The notes under the pieces are model-generated. The model was not told the DNA's origin. It did no database searches and saw only the letters and a program-made list of their open reading frames with translations. A DNA stretch of 7,680 nucleotides, taken from NCBI GenBank assembly GCA_017546745.1, contig JAFYRZ010000081.1, positions 1-7,680 on the forward strand, read 5' to 3'. Source of the DNA: Clostridia bacterium. Lineage in GTDB: Bacteria > Bacillota_A > Clostridia > Oscillospirales > CAG-272. This document shows, piece by piece, positions 1-5,656 of the stretch. Numbering within the stretch: the stretch's first letter is position 1; each line of letters starts with the position of its first letter. A program made the position numbers and the translations under genes.

Positions 1-336
1 GGGGTGATCGCGGCAGCATTGACCGTAGGCTTAAACGCTCTGCTTTTCAGCCTTTTGCCGATAGAGGTCGCGGGGATCGGTTATTTCGTTGCTAATCTTG
101 CGGGTCTTTTCGTTGCCGACGCTATGCGCGTGCGTCGGGGCGGAGAGAGGCTTTTCTCTAAGGACAAGCTTATCCTTTCGCTTTTCCTTGGCGGAATACT
201 GTGCCTGACCGCCTTGGCATTCGATTACAGTATAGCTATGCGTGCCGTGCTTATCCTGCTTGCGGTCGTGATCTCGCTGCCGCTCATCCTCGGCTTTCTC
301 GTCAGAGTTGGAATAAGAAGGCGTACGGCAGAATAA
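1..336 (+). CDS. 3' end of a multi-pass membrane protein, possibly a polysaccharide/lipid flippase
   Basis: The reading frame is open from the window edge to TAA at 334-336, so the N-terminus is probably outside. A GTG at position 4 exists, but only three bases precede it and no ribosome binding site can be judged. The visible 111 residues are strongly hydrophobic, with about four membrane segments: two near the start separated by a short turn, then a basic loop (MRVRRGGERLFSKDK), then two more (about residues 55-72 and 78-102), and a short arginine-rich tail ending RRRTAE. This alternation resembles the C-terminal helices of Wzx/MurJ-type (MOP superfamily) exporters, but no diagnostic motif is visible, so the family call is inference. 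It converges with typA. Confidence 0.55.
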   Translation, partial: GVIAAALTVGLNALLFSLLPIEVAGIGYFVANLAGLFVADAMRVRRGGERLFSKDKLILSLFLGGILCLTALAFDYSIAMRAVLILLAVVISLPLILGFLVRVGIRRRTAE

Positions 337-341
337 GCCGA

Positions 342-374
342 CGGAAAAGCGGCTTTCCCGAGGTTTTCTTCCCC
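342..374 (+). terminator. possible weak intrinsic terminator after the membrane protein gene
   Basis: An 8-bp stem (342-349 with 353-360, loop CGG) starts five bases after the TAA stop and is followed by AGGTTTTCTTCCCC. One A/C mismatch interrupts the stem on this strand and the T-tract is broken, so it is only a candidate. Confidence 0.35.
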
Positions 375-424
375 ATTATGGTAAAAAACAATGATGGTGC
401 GGGAAAAATCGACAAAAATTCGGT

Positions 425-465
425 AATAGAAAAGGATAAGGCGAGGTCGCATTGACCTCGCCTTA
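425..465 (-). terminator. intrinsic terminator of typA
   Basis: A perfect 12-bp inverted repeat (437-448 with 454-465, loop of 5) lies 33 bases past the typA stop. On the - strand it is followed by TCCTTTTCTATT. The + strand side has no T-run, so the terminator serves typA rather than the convergent gene. Confidence 0.8.
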
Positions 466-498
466 GGTACGGATATACAAAAATTATATTAGCCGAGA

Positions 499-2343
499 TT
501 ATTTGTTATTTTCCTTGAGAGCCGCCCTCTTCTGCGCCTGCATACGCTTTCTGGTGGGGGTATCAAGGATTGCCTTACGGAGTCTTATGGACTTGGGAGT
601 TACCTCGATAAGCTCCTCGTCGGTGATAAACTCGATAGCCTCCTCGAGAGAGAGCTGTACGGGAGTTATAAGGGTAAGCTTCTCGTCAGCGCCGGTGGAG
701 CGGACAGCCGTGAGGTGCTTTTCCTTACAAACGTTTACCTCGATATCGTCGGGCTTGGGGTTCTCACCAACGATCATACCCTCGTAAACGGGGGTTGCAG
801 GGCCGATAAAGAGAGGTCCTCTATCCTGCGACTGGTAAAGTCCGTAGGTGGTTGCAATTCCCTTCTCGGATGCGACGAGAGAGGAGGTAAAGCGGGTCTT
901 TATCTCACCGCGGTGAGGCTCGTAGCCTGCGAAGATCGTGGAGATAAGTCCCTCTCCGCGAGTGTCGGTAAGAAGCTCGCTTCTGTAACCGAAGAGGCAA
1001 CGTGTGGGGATAGTATAGAAGAGCTTCTGGCGCTTGCCGTGAAGCTGCATATCGTTAAGCGTTCCCTTTCTCGAGCCGAGCTTTTCCATAACAGAGCCAA
1101 CGTATTCCTCGGGCACGTCTACGATAACGTCCTCGATAGGCTCGCACTTTACGCCGTCTATCTCCTTGTAAAGAACTCTCGGGTTAGAGCAGCAAAGCTC
1201 GTAGCCCTCGCGGCGCATATTTTCTATAAGAATGGAGAGGTGCATCTCACCTCTTCCCGCAACGCGGAAGGAGTCGGTTGTGTCACCGTCGGTCACGCGG
1301 AGGGAAACGTCCTTAAGAAGCTCCTTATAGAGCCTTGCGCGGAGGTGACGGGAGGTAACGAACTTACCCTCCTTACCGGCAAAGGGAGAGTCGTTTACCG
1401 AGAAGGTCATCTCCATAGTAGGCTCACCGACCTTAACGAACTCGAGCGGCTCTACCTTAGAGGGCGCGCAAACGGTATCACCGATAGAGATGTCCTCGCA
1501 GCCGGAGAAGCAGACGATATCGCCAACCTTTGCCTCGGTTACGGGAACTCTCTTAAGTCCGTCGAACTGGTAGATGGAAACTATCTTTGCAGGGCGGGAT
1601 TTTCCGTTTCCGTGGAAGTTGCAGATAGAAACGCCCTGTCCCTGCTTTATCATACCGCGCTCGATTCTACCGATACCTATTCTACCAACGAACTCGTTGT
1701 AGTCGATAGAGGAAACGAGAAGCTGAAGAGGCTCTTCCTCCTCGCCCTCGGGTGCGGGCATATAATCTATAATGGTGTCAAGAAGCGGTACGAGGTCGGT
1801 GCCGGGGGTGTGGGGATCGAAGGATGCCGTGCCGGCTCTGCCCGAGCAGAAGAGCATCAGAGAGTCAAGCTGCTCGTTCGTTGCGTCAAGCTCAAGAAGA
1901 AGCTCAAGCACCTCGTCGCCTATCTCGTCAAGACGTGCGTCGGGACGGTCGATCTTGTTAACTACGACGATAACGCGGTGGTTCATTGCGAGAGCGCGCT
2001 CAAGCACGAATCTGGTCTGGGGCATAGGGCCCTCTGCCGCGTCTACGAGAAGGATAACACCGTTTACCATCTTAAGTATTCTCTCAACCTCGCCGCCGAA
2101 GTCAGCGTGGCCGGGGGTGTCTATTACGTTAATCTTTACGTCCTTGTAGTGGATAGCGGTGTTCTTTGCGAGAATGGTAATGCCGCGCTCACGCTCAAGG
2201 TCGTTTGAGTCCATAACGCGATCCTCCATCTCCTGATTTTCGCGATATATACCGCCCTGGCGAAGCATTTCATCAACGAGTGTTGTTTTACCGTGGTCTA
2301 CGTGCGCAATAATTGCGATGTTTCTTAGATCGTTACGCTTCAT
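499..2343 (-). CDS. typA: ribosome-associated translational GTPase TypA/BipA
   Basis: This encodes a 614-residue cytoplasmic GTPase of the EF-G/LepA superfamily. It binds the 70S ribosome and is linked in other bacteria to 50S assembly and stress or low-temperature growth. Visible motifs are G1 AHVDHGKTT (residues 13-21), the RERGITI switch (51-57), G3 DTPGH (75-79) and G4 NKID (129-132), followed by domain II, EF-G-like domains and the TypA-specific C-terminus ending in basic residues. Length matches the family. The start at 2343 gives the family-typical N-terminus MKRNDLRNIAIIAHVDHG and has an AGAGGA ribosome binding site six bases upstream. An in-frame ATG at 2370 would lie only about nine bases after the predicted transcription start with no complete binding site. 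The G5 region reads CSGRAG instead of the common SALNG-type motif. It is monocistronic here. Confidence 0.96.
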   Translation of the reverse strand: MKRNDLRNIAIIAHVDHGKTTLVDEMLRQGGIYRENQEMEDRVMDSNDLERERGITILAKNTAIHYKDVKINVIDTPGHADFGGEVERILKMVNGVILLVDAAEGPMPQTRFVLERALAMNHRVIVVVNKIDRPDARLDEIGDEVLELLLELDATNEQLDSLMLFCSGRAGTASFDPHTPGTDLVPLLDTIIDYMPAPEGEEEEPLQLLVSSIDYNEFVGRIGIGRIERGMIKQGQGVSICNFHGNGKSRPAKIVSIYQFDGLKRVPVTEAKVGDIVCFSGCEDISIGDTVCAPSKVEPLEFVKVGEPTMEMTFSVNDSPFAGKEGKFVTSRHLRARLYKELLKDVSLRVTDGDTTDSFRVAGRGEMHLSILIENMRREGYELCCSNPRVLYKEIDGVKCEPIEDVIVDVPEEYVGSVMEKLGSRKGTLNDMQLHGKRQKLFYTIPTRCLFGYRSELLTDTRGEGLISTIFAGYEPHRGEIKTRFTSSLVASEKGIATTYGLYQSQDRGPLFIGPATPVYEGMIVGENPKPDDIEVNVCKEKHLTAVRSTGADEKLTLITPVQLSLEEAIEFITDEELIEVTPKSIRLRKAILDTPTRKRMQAQKRAALKENNK

Positions 2344-2385
2344 CTTTTTCCTCTTGCTTTCTTTTTTCATAATTTCAACCTTGTA

Positions 2386-2414
2386 ATTATAGCACAGAAT
2401 AGGGCGAAATTCAA
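2386..2414 (-). promoter_or_regulatory. sigma-A promoter of typA
   Basis: On the - strand, TTGAAT (2409-2414) is separated by exactly 17 bases from a perfect TATAAT (2386-2391) preceded by TGC, an extended -10. The expected start near 2379 gives a leader of about 36 bases to the ATG at 2343. Confidence 0.8.
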
Positions 2415-2421
2415 TATATTT

Positions 2422-2450
2422 TAGAAAAAAAGAGGAAATAATAATATAAA
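2422..2450 (+). promoter_or_regulatory. possible promoter of the DUF421 gene
   Basis: TAGAAA (2422-2427), a 17-base spacer and TATAAA (2445-2450) lie just upstream of the GAGGTGG ribosome binding site at 2460-2466. The tract is AT-rich throughout, so a chance match is quite possible. Confidence 0.35.
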
Positions 2451-2470
2451 TATATACGTGAGGTGGGTAT

Positions 2471-3145
2471 ATGGATATTTTTAAGCTTTTACTGACGGCG
2501 GGGTTATCGGTCGTTGCGCTGTTCGTTATAACGAAGATAATGGGGCACAAGCAGGTGGCACAGCTCGACTTTTTTGATTACGTTTCGGGAATTACGATAG
2601 GGTCTATCGGGGCGGAGCTTGCGACCGAGCTTGAAGAGCCTTGGAAGCCGCTTATAGCTCTTATAGTTTGGGGGGCAGCTTCGCTATTATTGAATTTTAT
2701 AACGAGCAGGCTTCCAAGGTCGAGAAAGTATATAAACGGCGCGCCGACCATCCTTATGCACGAGGGGAAGATATACAGGGAAAATTTGAAAAAGGCGCGA
2801 CTCGACCTTTCAGAGTTTTTACTGCTCTGCCGCGAAAGGGGTTTTTTTGACCTTGAGGATATACAAACGGCGGTATTTGAGCATAACGGAAAGCTCTCGG
2901 TCTTGCCAAGGTCGGCACGTCGCCCCGCAACGCCCGAGGACCTTAAAATCGCGACACGGGAGGCACATATCGGGGTCGAATTGATTATGGACGGGCGGAT
3001 TATGGGAGAAAATCTTTCGCGCATCGGGCGCGACGAAGGATGGCTTCGTAGCGAGATAAAAAGGCAGGGGTACAGTGACGAGGGGGAGGTATTTCTCGCC
3101 ATTTTCCGAGAAAGCGAGGGTATAACTGTTTACCCTTATAAATAA
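2471..3145 (+). CDS. DUF421 / YetF-type membrane protein
   Basis: The product is 224 residues with three N-terminal membrane segments (about 4-22, 38-52 and 60-78) and then a soluble domain. The segment LDFFDYVSGITIGSIGAELA (about 32-51), the ING-PTILMHEGKI stretch near residue 90, and NLKKARLDLSEFLLLCRERGFFDLEDI-type sequence afterwards are characteristic of the DUF421 (YetF/YcaP/YrbG) family. Several Bacillus members are expressed during sporulation and affect spores or germination; whether that applies here is inference. The start has a GAGGTGG ribosome binding site. The gene diverges from typA, and the small gene at 3185 follows 39 bases later, probably in the same transcript. Molecular function of the family is unsettled. 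Confidence 0.9.
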   Translation: MDIFKLLLTAGLSVVALFVITKIMGHKQVAQLDFFDYVSGITIGSIGAELATELEEPWKPLIALIVWGAASLLLNFITSRLPRSRKYINGAPTILMHEGKIYRENLKKARLDLSEFLLLCRERGFFDLEDIQTAVFEHNGKLSVLPRSARRPATPEDLKIATREAHIGVELIMDGRIMGENLSRIGRDEGWLRSEIKRQGYSDEGEVFLAIFRESEGITVYPYK

Positions 3146-3184
3146 TTTCGCATATACTGTACAAATGATTTTTTGAGGTATTCT

Positions 3185-3352
3185 ATGACGGCACTTGAAA
3201 TCACCGGGGCGATAACCGCCCTTGCAAATCTTATTGCTAAGGACCGCACAGCGGAAGAGATAGCGCTTATCGCAAGCCTTCTCGTTCAACTTGGCGACAC
3301 CCTCGCAACCATAGCCGCGGCAGAGGCTTTACGTAATTTATGCAAACAATAA
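3185..3352 (+). CDS. small conserved protein (55 residues), probably DUF6774-type
   Basis: ATG at 3185 has a GAGGT ribosome binding site five bases upstream, and the frame ends with TAA at 3350-3352 just before a strong terminator. The product begins MTALEITGAITALANLIAKD, continues with TAEEIALIASLLVQLGDTLA and ends in LRNLCKQ. It is a compact, likely all-helical protein without membrane segment or signal peptide. The LLVQLGDTLATI pattern resembles small clostridial proteins that I recall as DUF6774; I am not certain of the number. No function is known to me. It probably shares a transcript with the DUF421 gene. Binding site, codon use and the terminator all support a real gene despite its size. 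Confidence 0.75.
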   Translation: MTALEITGAITALANLIAKDRTAEEIALIASLLVQLGDTLATIAAAEALRNLCKQ

Positions 3353-3354
3353 TT

Positions 3355-3402
3355 GACAAAAAACAACGAACGCGGCTCGAAATTCGAGCCGCTTTGTTAA
3401 TT
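3355..3402. terminator. bidirectional intrinsic terminator
   Basis: A perfect 9-bp GC-rich stem (3372-3380 with 3384-3392, loop AAT) has TTTGTTAATT on its + strand side. Its - strand side reads GTTCGTTGTTTTTTGTC. It can end the 55-residue gene on + and the lipoprotein gene on -. Confidence 0.85.
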
Positions 3403-3470
3403 CCGCCTTTGGCGGATTTCATTCTTTAAGTCTTCGCATGGCTTCGCCAAAACAGTCAACATGAAGTATT
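3400..3470 (-). repeat. distal duplicate of the cotJC 3' end joined to a second repeat (tail A)
   Basis: Bases 3400-3451 match 4814-4865, the cotJC 3' end plus adjoining hairpin, at 49 of 52 positions. On the - strand this reads FGEAMRRLKE followed by TGA, exactly as in cotJC, and the three mismatches are all synonymous there. Bases 3448-3470 are identical to 4247-4269 (tail B). The segment lies downstream of the lipoprotein gene, outside any complete gene, and includes a TCCGCC-TTT-GGCGGA hairpin (3402-3416). It looks like a recombinant joint between two tail types. Confidence 0.85.
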
Positions 3471-3508
3471 TTTTGTTCTGTTCTTACCGATAAATTGTGT
3501 TTTTTATA

Positions 3509-4096
3509 TCAGTCGATATAAAGTTCTTTTGCCATAGCTTCAAGGTCCAAATCAAAATACTCGCTTATATAAGCTTTTCTTTCGTCCCATTTATCAAAGT
3601 TTCTAGTGTCATACTTTAAGAGGTTGTAAACTATTGTCATTTCCTCCTCCGAAATCATAACCAAGTCCCAACTAATACCATAGTAAGTTTCGTTATACCA
3701 AGCTCCTATATATTTATCAATACTTTCTTCTCTAATGGTAGAATATGAACACATAAGGAAAATACAATCGTATCCATTAACAAGATAATCTTCTTTTTCT
3801 AAATGATCGTATTTGATTTTAAGCTCATTAATTCGTTCTAACTCTTTTTCAAAACTTGCTTCATCGTTAAATTTTAATACTAAAAACTCATCTACGGAAC
3901 GGCTCCAATAATCGTAGACGGCATCGCCAAAGTTCAAAACTTCAGCGTTTTCAATAGAGTTTGGGAAAAATTCAAAATCGGGGGAGTACTCTTCAAAGTC
4001 TCTTGTTTCTGAAAATGTGTAACGATCATCCTGACACGATGAAAAAACAGTAATTGAAATACAAATCAAAATAATGACTGCAACTATCTTTTTCAT
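3509..4096 (-). CDS. predicted lipoprotein of unknown function
   Basis: The product is 195 residues. It starts MKK, followed by a hydrophobic signal segment (about 4-18) and a lipobox-like FSSC with Cys21 as the likely lipidated residue, so it should be anchored outside the membrane. The mature part is acidic and rich in Asp, Glu, Tyr and Phe, with a charged, probably helical stretch around EASFEKELERINELKIKY (about 79-96) and two further cysteines in YDCIFLMC. I recognise no family. AAGGAGAG lies eight bases before the ATG. Base composition is clearly more AT-rich than typA, cysK or cotJ, which suggests horizontal acquisition. It has its own promoter (4141-4169) and terminators on both sides, and sits between repeat tails A and B. 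Confidence 0.8.
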   Translation of the reverse strand: MKKIVAVIILICISITVFSSCQDDRYTFSETRDFEEYSPDFEFFPNSIENAEVLNFGDAVYDYWSRSVDEFLVLKFNDEASFEKELERINELKIKYDHLEKEDYLVNGYDCIFLMCSYSTIREESIDKYIGAWYNETYYGISWDLVMISEEEMTIVYNLLKYDTRNFDKWDERKAYISEYFDLDLEAMAKELYID

Positions 4097-4140
4097 TTTG
4101 AACTCTCCTTTTGGTAAATTTATGTTTATTTGACAAATAC

Positions 4141-4169
4141 ATTATATAATATATTTCAGAAAAAGTAAA
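4141..4169 (-). promoter_or_regulatory. sigma-A promoter of the lipoprotein gene
   Basis: On the - strand, TTTACT (4164-4169), a 17-base spacer and a perfect TATAAT (4141-4146). The -35 box uses the T-tract of the terminator immediately upstream, an arrangement repeated at 4683-4711. Confidence 0.75.
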
Positions 4170-4196
4170 GAGCGATTTGATTTTTCAAACCGCCCT
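4160..4196 (-). terminator. intrinsic terminator of the zinc-ribbon gene (module T1)
   Basis: The - strand reads AGGGCGGTTTGA, loop AAAA, then TCAAATCGCTCT, a 12-bp stem with two G-U pairs (4185-4196 with 4169-4180), followed by TTACTTTTT. The wobble pairs work only on the - strand, which sets the direction. The left arm is identical to that of the terminator at 4729-4740. Confidence 0.8.
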
Positions 4197-4228
4197 GTTT
4201 TTATTTAGTTAGAATTTCTTATCTTTCA

Positions 4229-4269
4229 AGATTTCCATAGCTTCGTCAAAACAGTCAACATGAAGTATT
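4229..4269 (-). repeat. repeat tail B after the zinc-ribbon gene
   Basis: Bases 4247-4269 are identical to 3448-3470, and the adjoining 18 bases match tail A at 11 positions. The repeat starts right at the TAA of the upstream gene. In the cotJC-like frame the - strand reads HVDCFDEAMEILKDKKF then TAA (4209-4211), similar to the CotJC end HFQRFGEAMRRLKE. In another frame it holds a mini-ORF MLTVLTKLWKS. Neither has a credible start signal. Confidence 0.75.
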
Positions 4270-4648
4270 ATATTTTTGAATACAATTCCTCTGCGGATTT
4301 TTCCTGCCAATTAAACTGTTCCTTAAAGTCGTTAAAGCATTCCTCACAAATCCAATGCTTTATATCTTCTGTGACATAGAAAGTACAGTTAATATCGGTC
4401 ATTGTTTTTTCGTAGCATAGGTCACAATGCTCGTGCCAAAAATGTTGTATTTTTTCACCTTCAAGGTATTCGTGTCCTTTGTTAGTGCTCTCTACAAATG
4501 AGGTTGCATCCCTTTCAATCATTTTGTAAAAATCATTTTTCTCCCGGTAAGCAACTTCCCAAAAATCAGGAAAAGTGACCTTGTAAAAGGTTGCACCAAC
4601 CAATTTTTCTGCCATATGACCATTTAACTCTAAACGCCAATCAGACAT
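4268..4648 (-). CDS. hypothetical protein with a two-CxxC zinc-ribbon-like module
   Basis: The product is 126 residues, with no signal peptide or membrane segment, so probably cytoplasmic. The C-terminal half carries HCDLC (Cys75, Cys78) and ICEEC (Cys101, Cys104), spaced to bind one zinc ion in a treble-clef or ribbon fold; an extra Cys88 lies between. The N-terminal half is rich in aromatic residues (FYKVTFPDFWEVAYREKNDF). I have no function for it. The start at 4648 is fixed by AAGGAGG six bases upstream; the longer in-frame extension to 4732 would run through the promoter and terminator. It is AT-rich like its neighbour, has its own promoter at 4683-4711, and ends with its TAA overlapping repeat tail B. 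Confidence 0.8.
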   Translation of the reverse strand: MSDWRLELNGHMAEKLVGATFYKVTFPDFWEVAYREKNDFYKMIERDATSFVESTNKGHEYLEGEKIQHFWHEHCDLCYEKTMTDINCTFYVTEDIKHWICEECFNDFKEQFNWQEKSAEELYSKI

Positions 4649-4682
4649 AGGAAACCTCCTTAAAGATGATTTTTGTATTTTC

Positions 4683-4711
4683 ATTATATCACACAAAACC
4701 AAAAAAGTAAA
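4683..4711 (-). promoter_or_regulatory. sigma-A promoter of the zinc-ribbon gene
   Basis: On the - strand, TTTACT (4706-4711), a 17-base spacer and TATAAT (4683-4688) preceded by TGA, an extended -10. The -35 box and spacing are identical to the promoter at 4141-4169 and again overlap a terminator's T-tract. Confidence 0.8.
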
Positions 4712-4740
4712 GGACGATTTGATTTTACTCAAACCGCCCT
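4701..4740 (-). terminator. intrinsic terminator downstream of cotJC (module T2)
   Basis: The - strand reads AGGGCGGTTTGA, a 6-base loop, TCAAATCGTCCT, a 12-bp stem with two G-U pairs (4729-4740 with 4711-4722), then TTACTTTTTT. It lies 93 bases past the cotJC stop, beyond the tandem hairpins, and should end the cotJ transcript. Confidence 0.8.
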
Positions 4741-4756
4741 ATTTCTAACTTATCAC

Positions 4757-4830
4757 CTTTGCGAAGCAAAGATTTCATCTTCGCAGAGGATTTCATCCGA
4801 CGCAGTCGGATTTATTCCGCCTTTGGCGGA
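4757..4830. repeat. array of four short hairpins spaced about 20 bases apart
   Basis: Four small inverted repeats, each followed by ATTTCAT or a close variant: CTTTGC-GAA-GCAAAG (4757-4771), an imperfect CTTC-GCA-GAGG (4779-4789), TCCGAC-GCA-GTCGGA (4796-4810) and TCCGCC-TTT-GGCGGA (4816-4830). Spacing is 18-22 bases. The array abuts the cotJC stop codon and would form the 3' untranslated region of the cotJ mRNA. The last unit recurs at 3402-3416. Confidence 0.8.
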
Positions 4831-4865
4831 TTTCATTCCTTTAGTCTTCGCATAGCTTCGCCAAA
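4814..4865 (-). repeat. proximal copy of the duplicated cotJC 3' end (tail C)
   Basis: This 52-base segment covers the last 10 codons and stop of cotJC plus the adjoining TCCGCC hairpin. It is in the same orientation as 3400-3451, 1414 bases away. It is the intact copy, since it is in frame with the full gene. Confidence 0.85.
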
Positions 4866-5381
4866 GCGCTGGAAGTGAACGATCTCGCGCTCGCGAAGGA
4901 ATTTTATGGCATCGTTAACGTCGGGGTCGTCCGAGAGGCGGAGAATGTTATCGTAGGTTACGCGCGCCTTCTGCTCTGCGGCAAGGTCCTCGACAAGGTC
5001 GCAATACGCATCACCCTTTGAGGCTATCGCCATAGTGGTAAAGGGCACGCCTGCCGCGCTCGAGGGGAATACGCCGTTTCCGTGGCCGACGAAATACTTG
5101 TCAAAGCCTGCAGCGCGGCGCTCGTCGTCGGTAAGATTTCTCGTAAGCTGATACATCATAGACGCGAGAATTTCCATATGGCCAAGCTCCTCGCTGCCGA
5201 TATCGGTTAATGTGGCGATAATATTTCCGTCAGGCATCGTGTAGCGCTGATTAAGGTAGCGCATTGCCGCGCCAACCTCTCCGTCAGGTCCGCCGAGCGC
5301 TTCAACGATAATACCCGCAATACGCGGATTAGGGTTCGCTATCCTTACCGGGTACTGAAGCTTCTTCTCATAAATCCACAT
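4833..5381 (-). CDS. cotJC: spore coat protein CotJC, manganese catalase family
   Basis: The product is 182 residues, close to the usual length of about 190. It is a four-helix-bundle dimanganese protein of the spore coat related to Lactobacillus-type manganese catalase. All five expected metal ligands are visible: Glu35 (GPDGE), Glu65 and His68 (EELGH), Glu136 (AEQKAR) and Glu166-x-x-His169 (EIVH), which gives both E-x-x-H pairs. That supports metal binding; whether it degrades peroxide in the coat is inference. The ATG at 5381 overlaps the cotJB TAA by one base (TAATG), with GAGG-rich sequence just upstream, so translation is probably coupled. Its 3' end (HFQRFGEAMRRLKE) is the source or sibling of the duplicated tail at 3400-3451. 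Confidence 0.95.
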   Translation of the reverse strand: MWIYEKKLQYPVRIANPNPRIAGIIVEALGGPDGEVGAAMRYLNQRYTMPDGNIIATLTDIGSEELGHMEILASMMYQLTRNLTDDERRAAGFDKYFVGHGNGVFPSSAAGVPFTTMAIASKGDAYCDLVEDLAAEQKARVTYDNILRLSDDPDVNDAIKFLREREIVHFQRFGEAMRRLKE

Positions 5382-5656
5382 TATCCTCTGCCCTCCCCTC
5401 TCGCATTATTGCCGGGGGTGTTATGCCACGGCCATGGGTCAGATGCCCACGTCCATTTATCGCCCGTCACCTCTGCCGCAACGAGTGGGCCGTACTCTGC
5501 GCTATACATATCCGTAAGCTTTTTTAGGGCATTCACGGTGTCCGTATAGTTATCGAGCGCGACCGTACACTGCGGGTGGGTGTCGAGAAAAAGCTCAAGC
5601 TCGCATTTAACGAACGAAAGCTCCTGTATCTTTCTTAAAAGCTCTTGTCTGTTCAT
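5381..5656 (-). CDS. cotJB: spore coat protein CotJB
   Basis: The product is 91 residues, near the usual 87. The N-terminal half is helical, with the family's pattern MNRQELLRKIQEL, then ELELFLDTHPQCTVAL, then YTDTVNALKKLTDMYSAEYG. The C-terminal tryptophan-rich motif is WTWASDPWPWHN (about 68-79), typical of CotJB (W-x-W followed by PWPW). The tail NNARGEGRG is low-complexity. In Bacillus, CotJB is made together with CotJA and CotJC, and CotJA and CotJC depend on each other for coat assembly; the role of CotJB is less clear. The ATG overlaps the cotJA TGA by four bases (ATGA), with GGAGG ten bases upstream. Confidence 0.92.
   Translation of the reverse strand: MNRQELLRKIQELSFVKCELELFLDTHPQCTVALDNYTDTVNALKKLTDMYSAEYGPLVAAEVTGDKWTWASDPWPWHNTPGNNARGEGRG

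Noticed and set aside
715..2208. A long open frame of 497 codons on the + strand opposite typA
   Set aside because: It lies wholly antisense to an unmistakable typA, encodes nothing familiar, and is a by-product of the codon bias of the real gene.
2344..2550. N-terminal extension of typA, including an ATG at 2370
   Set aside because: The extension runs across the typA promoter and into the divergent DUF421 gene. The 2370 start lacks a full ribosome binding site on the predicted transcript, while 2343 has one and fits the family.
4757..4830. CRISPR array
   Set aside because: Units are about 20 bases with only a 7-base shared linker and different palindromes. There are no identical repeats with unique spacers and no cas genes.
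4673..4855. Short + strand frame across the hairpin array
   Set aside because: Its sequence is just a translation of the palindromic repeats and it overlaps the cotJC end; no ribosome binding site is evident.
3400..4865. Insertion sequence or integron
   Set aside because: No transposase or integrase, no terminal inverted repeats at the block ends and no recognisable attC. Only direct tails and repeated boundary elements are present.
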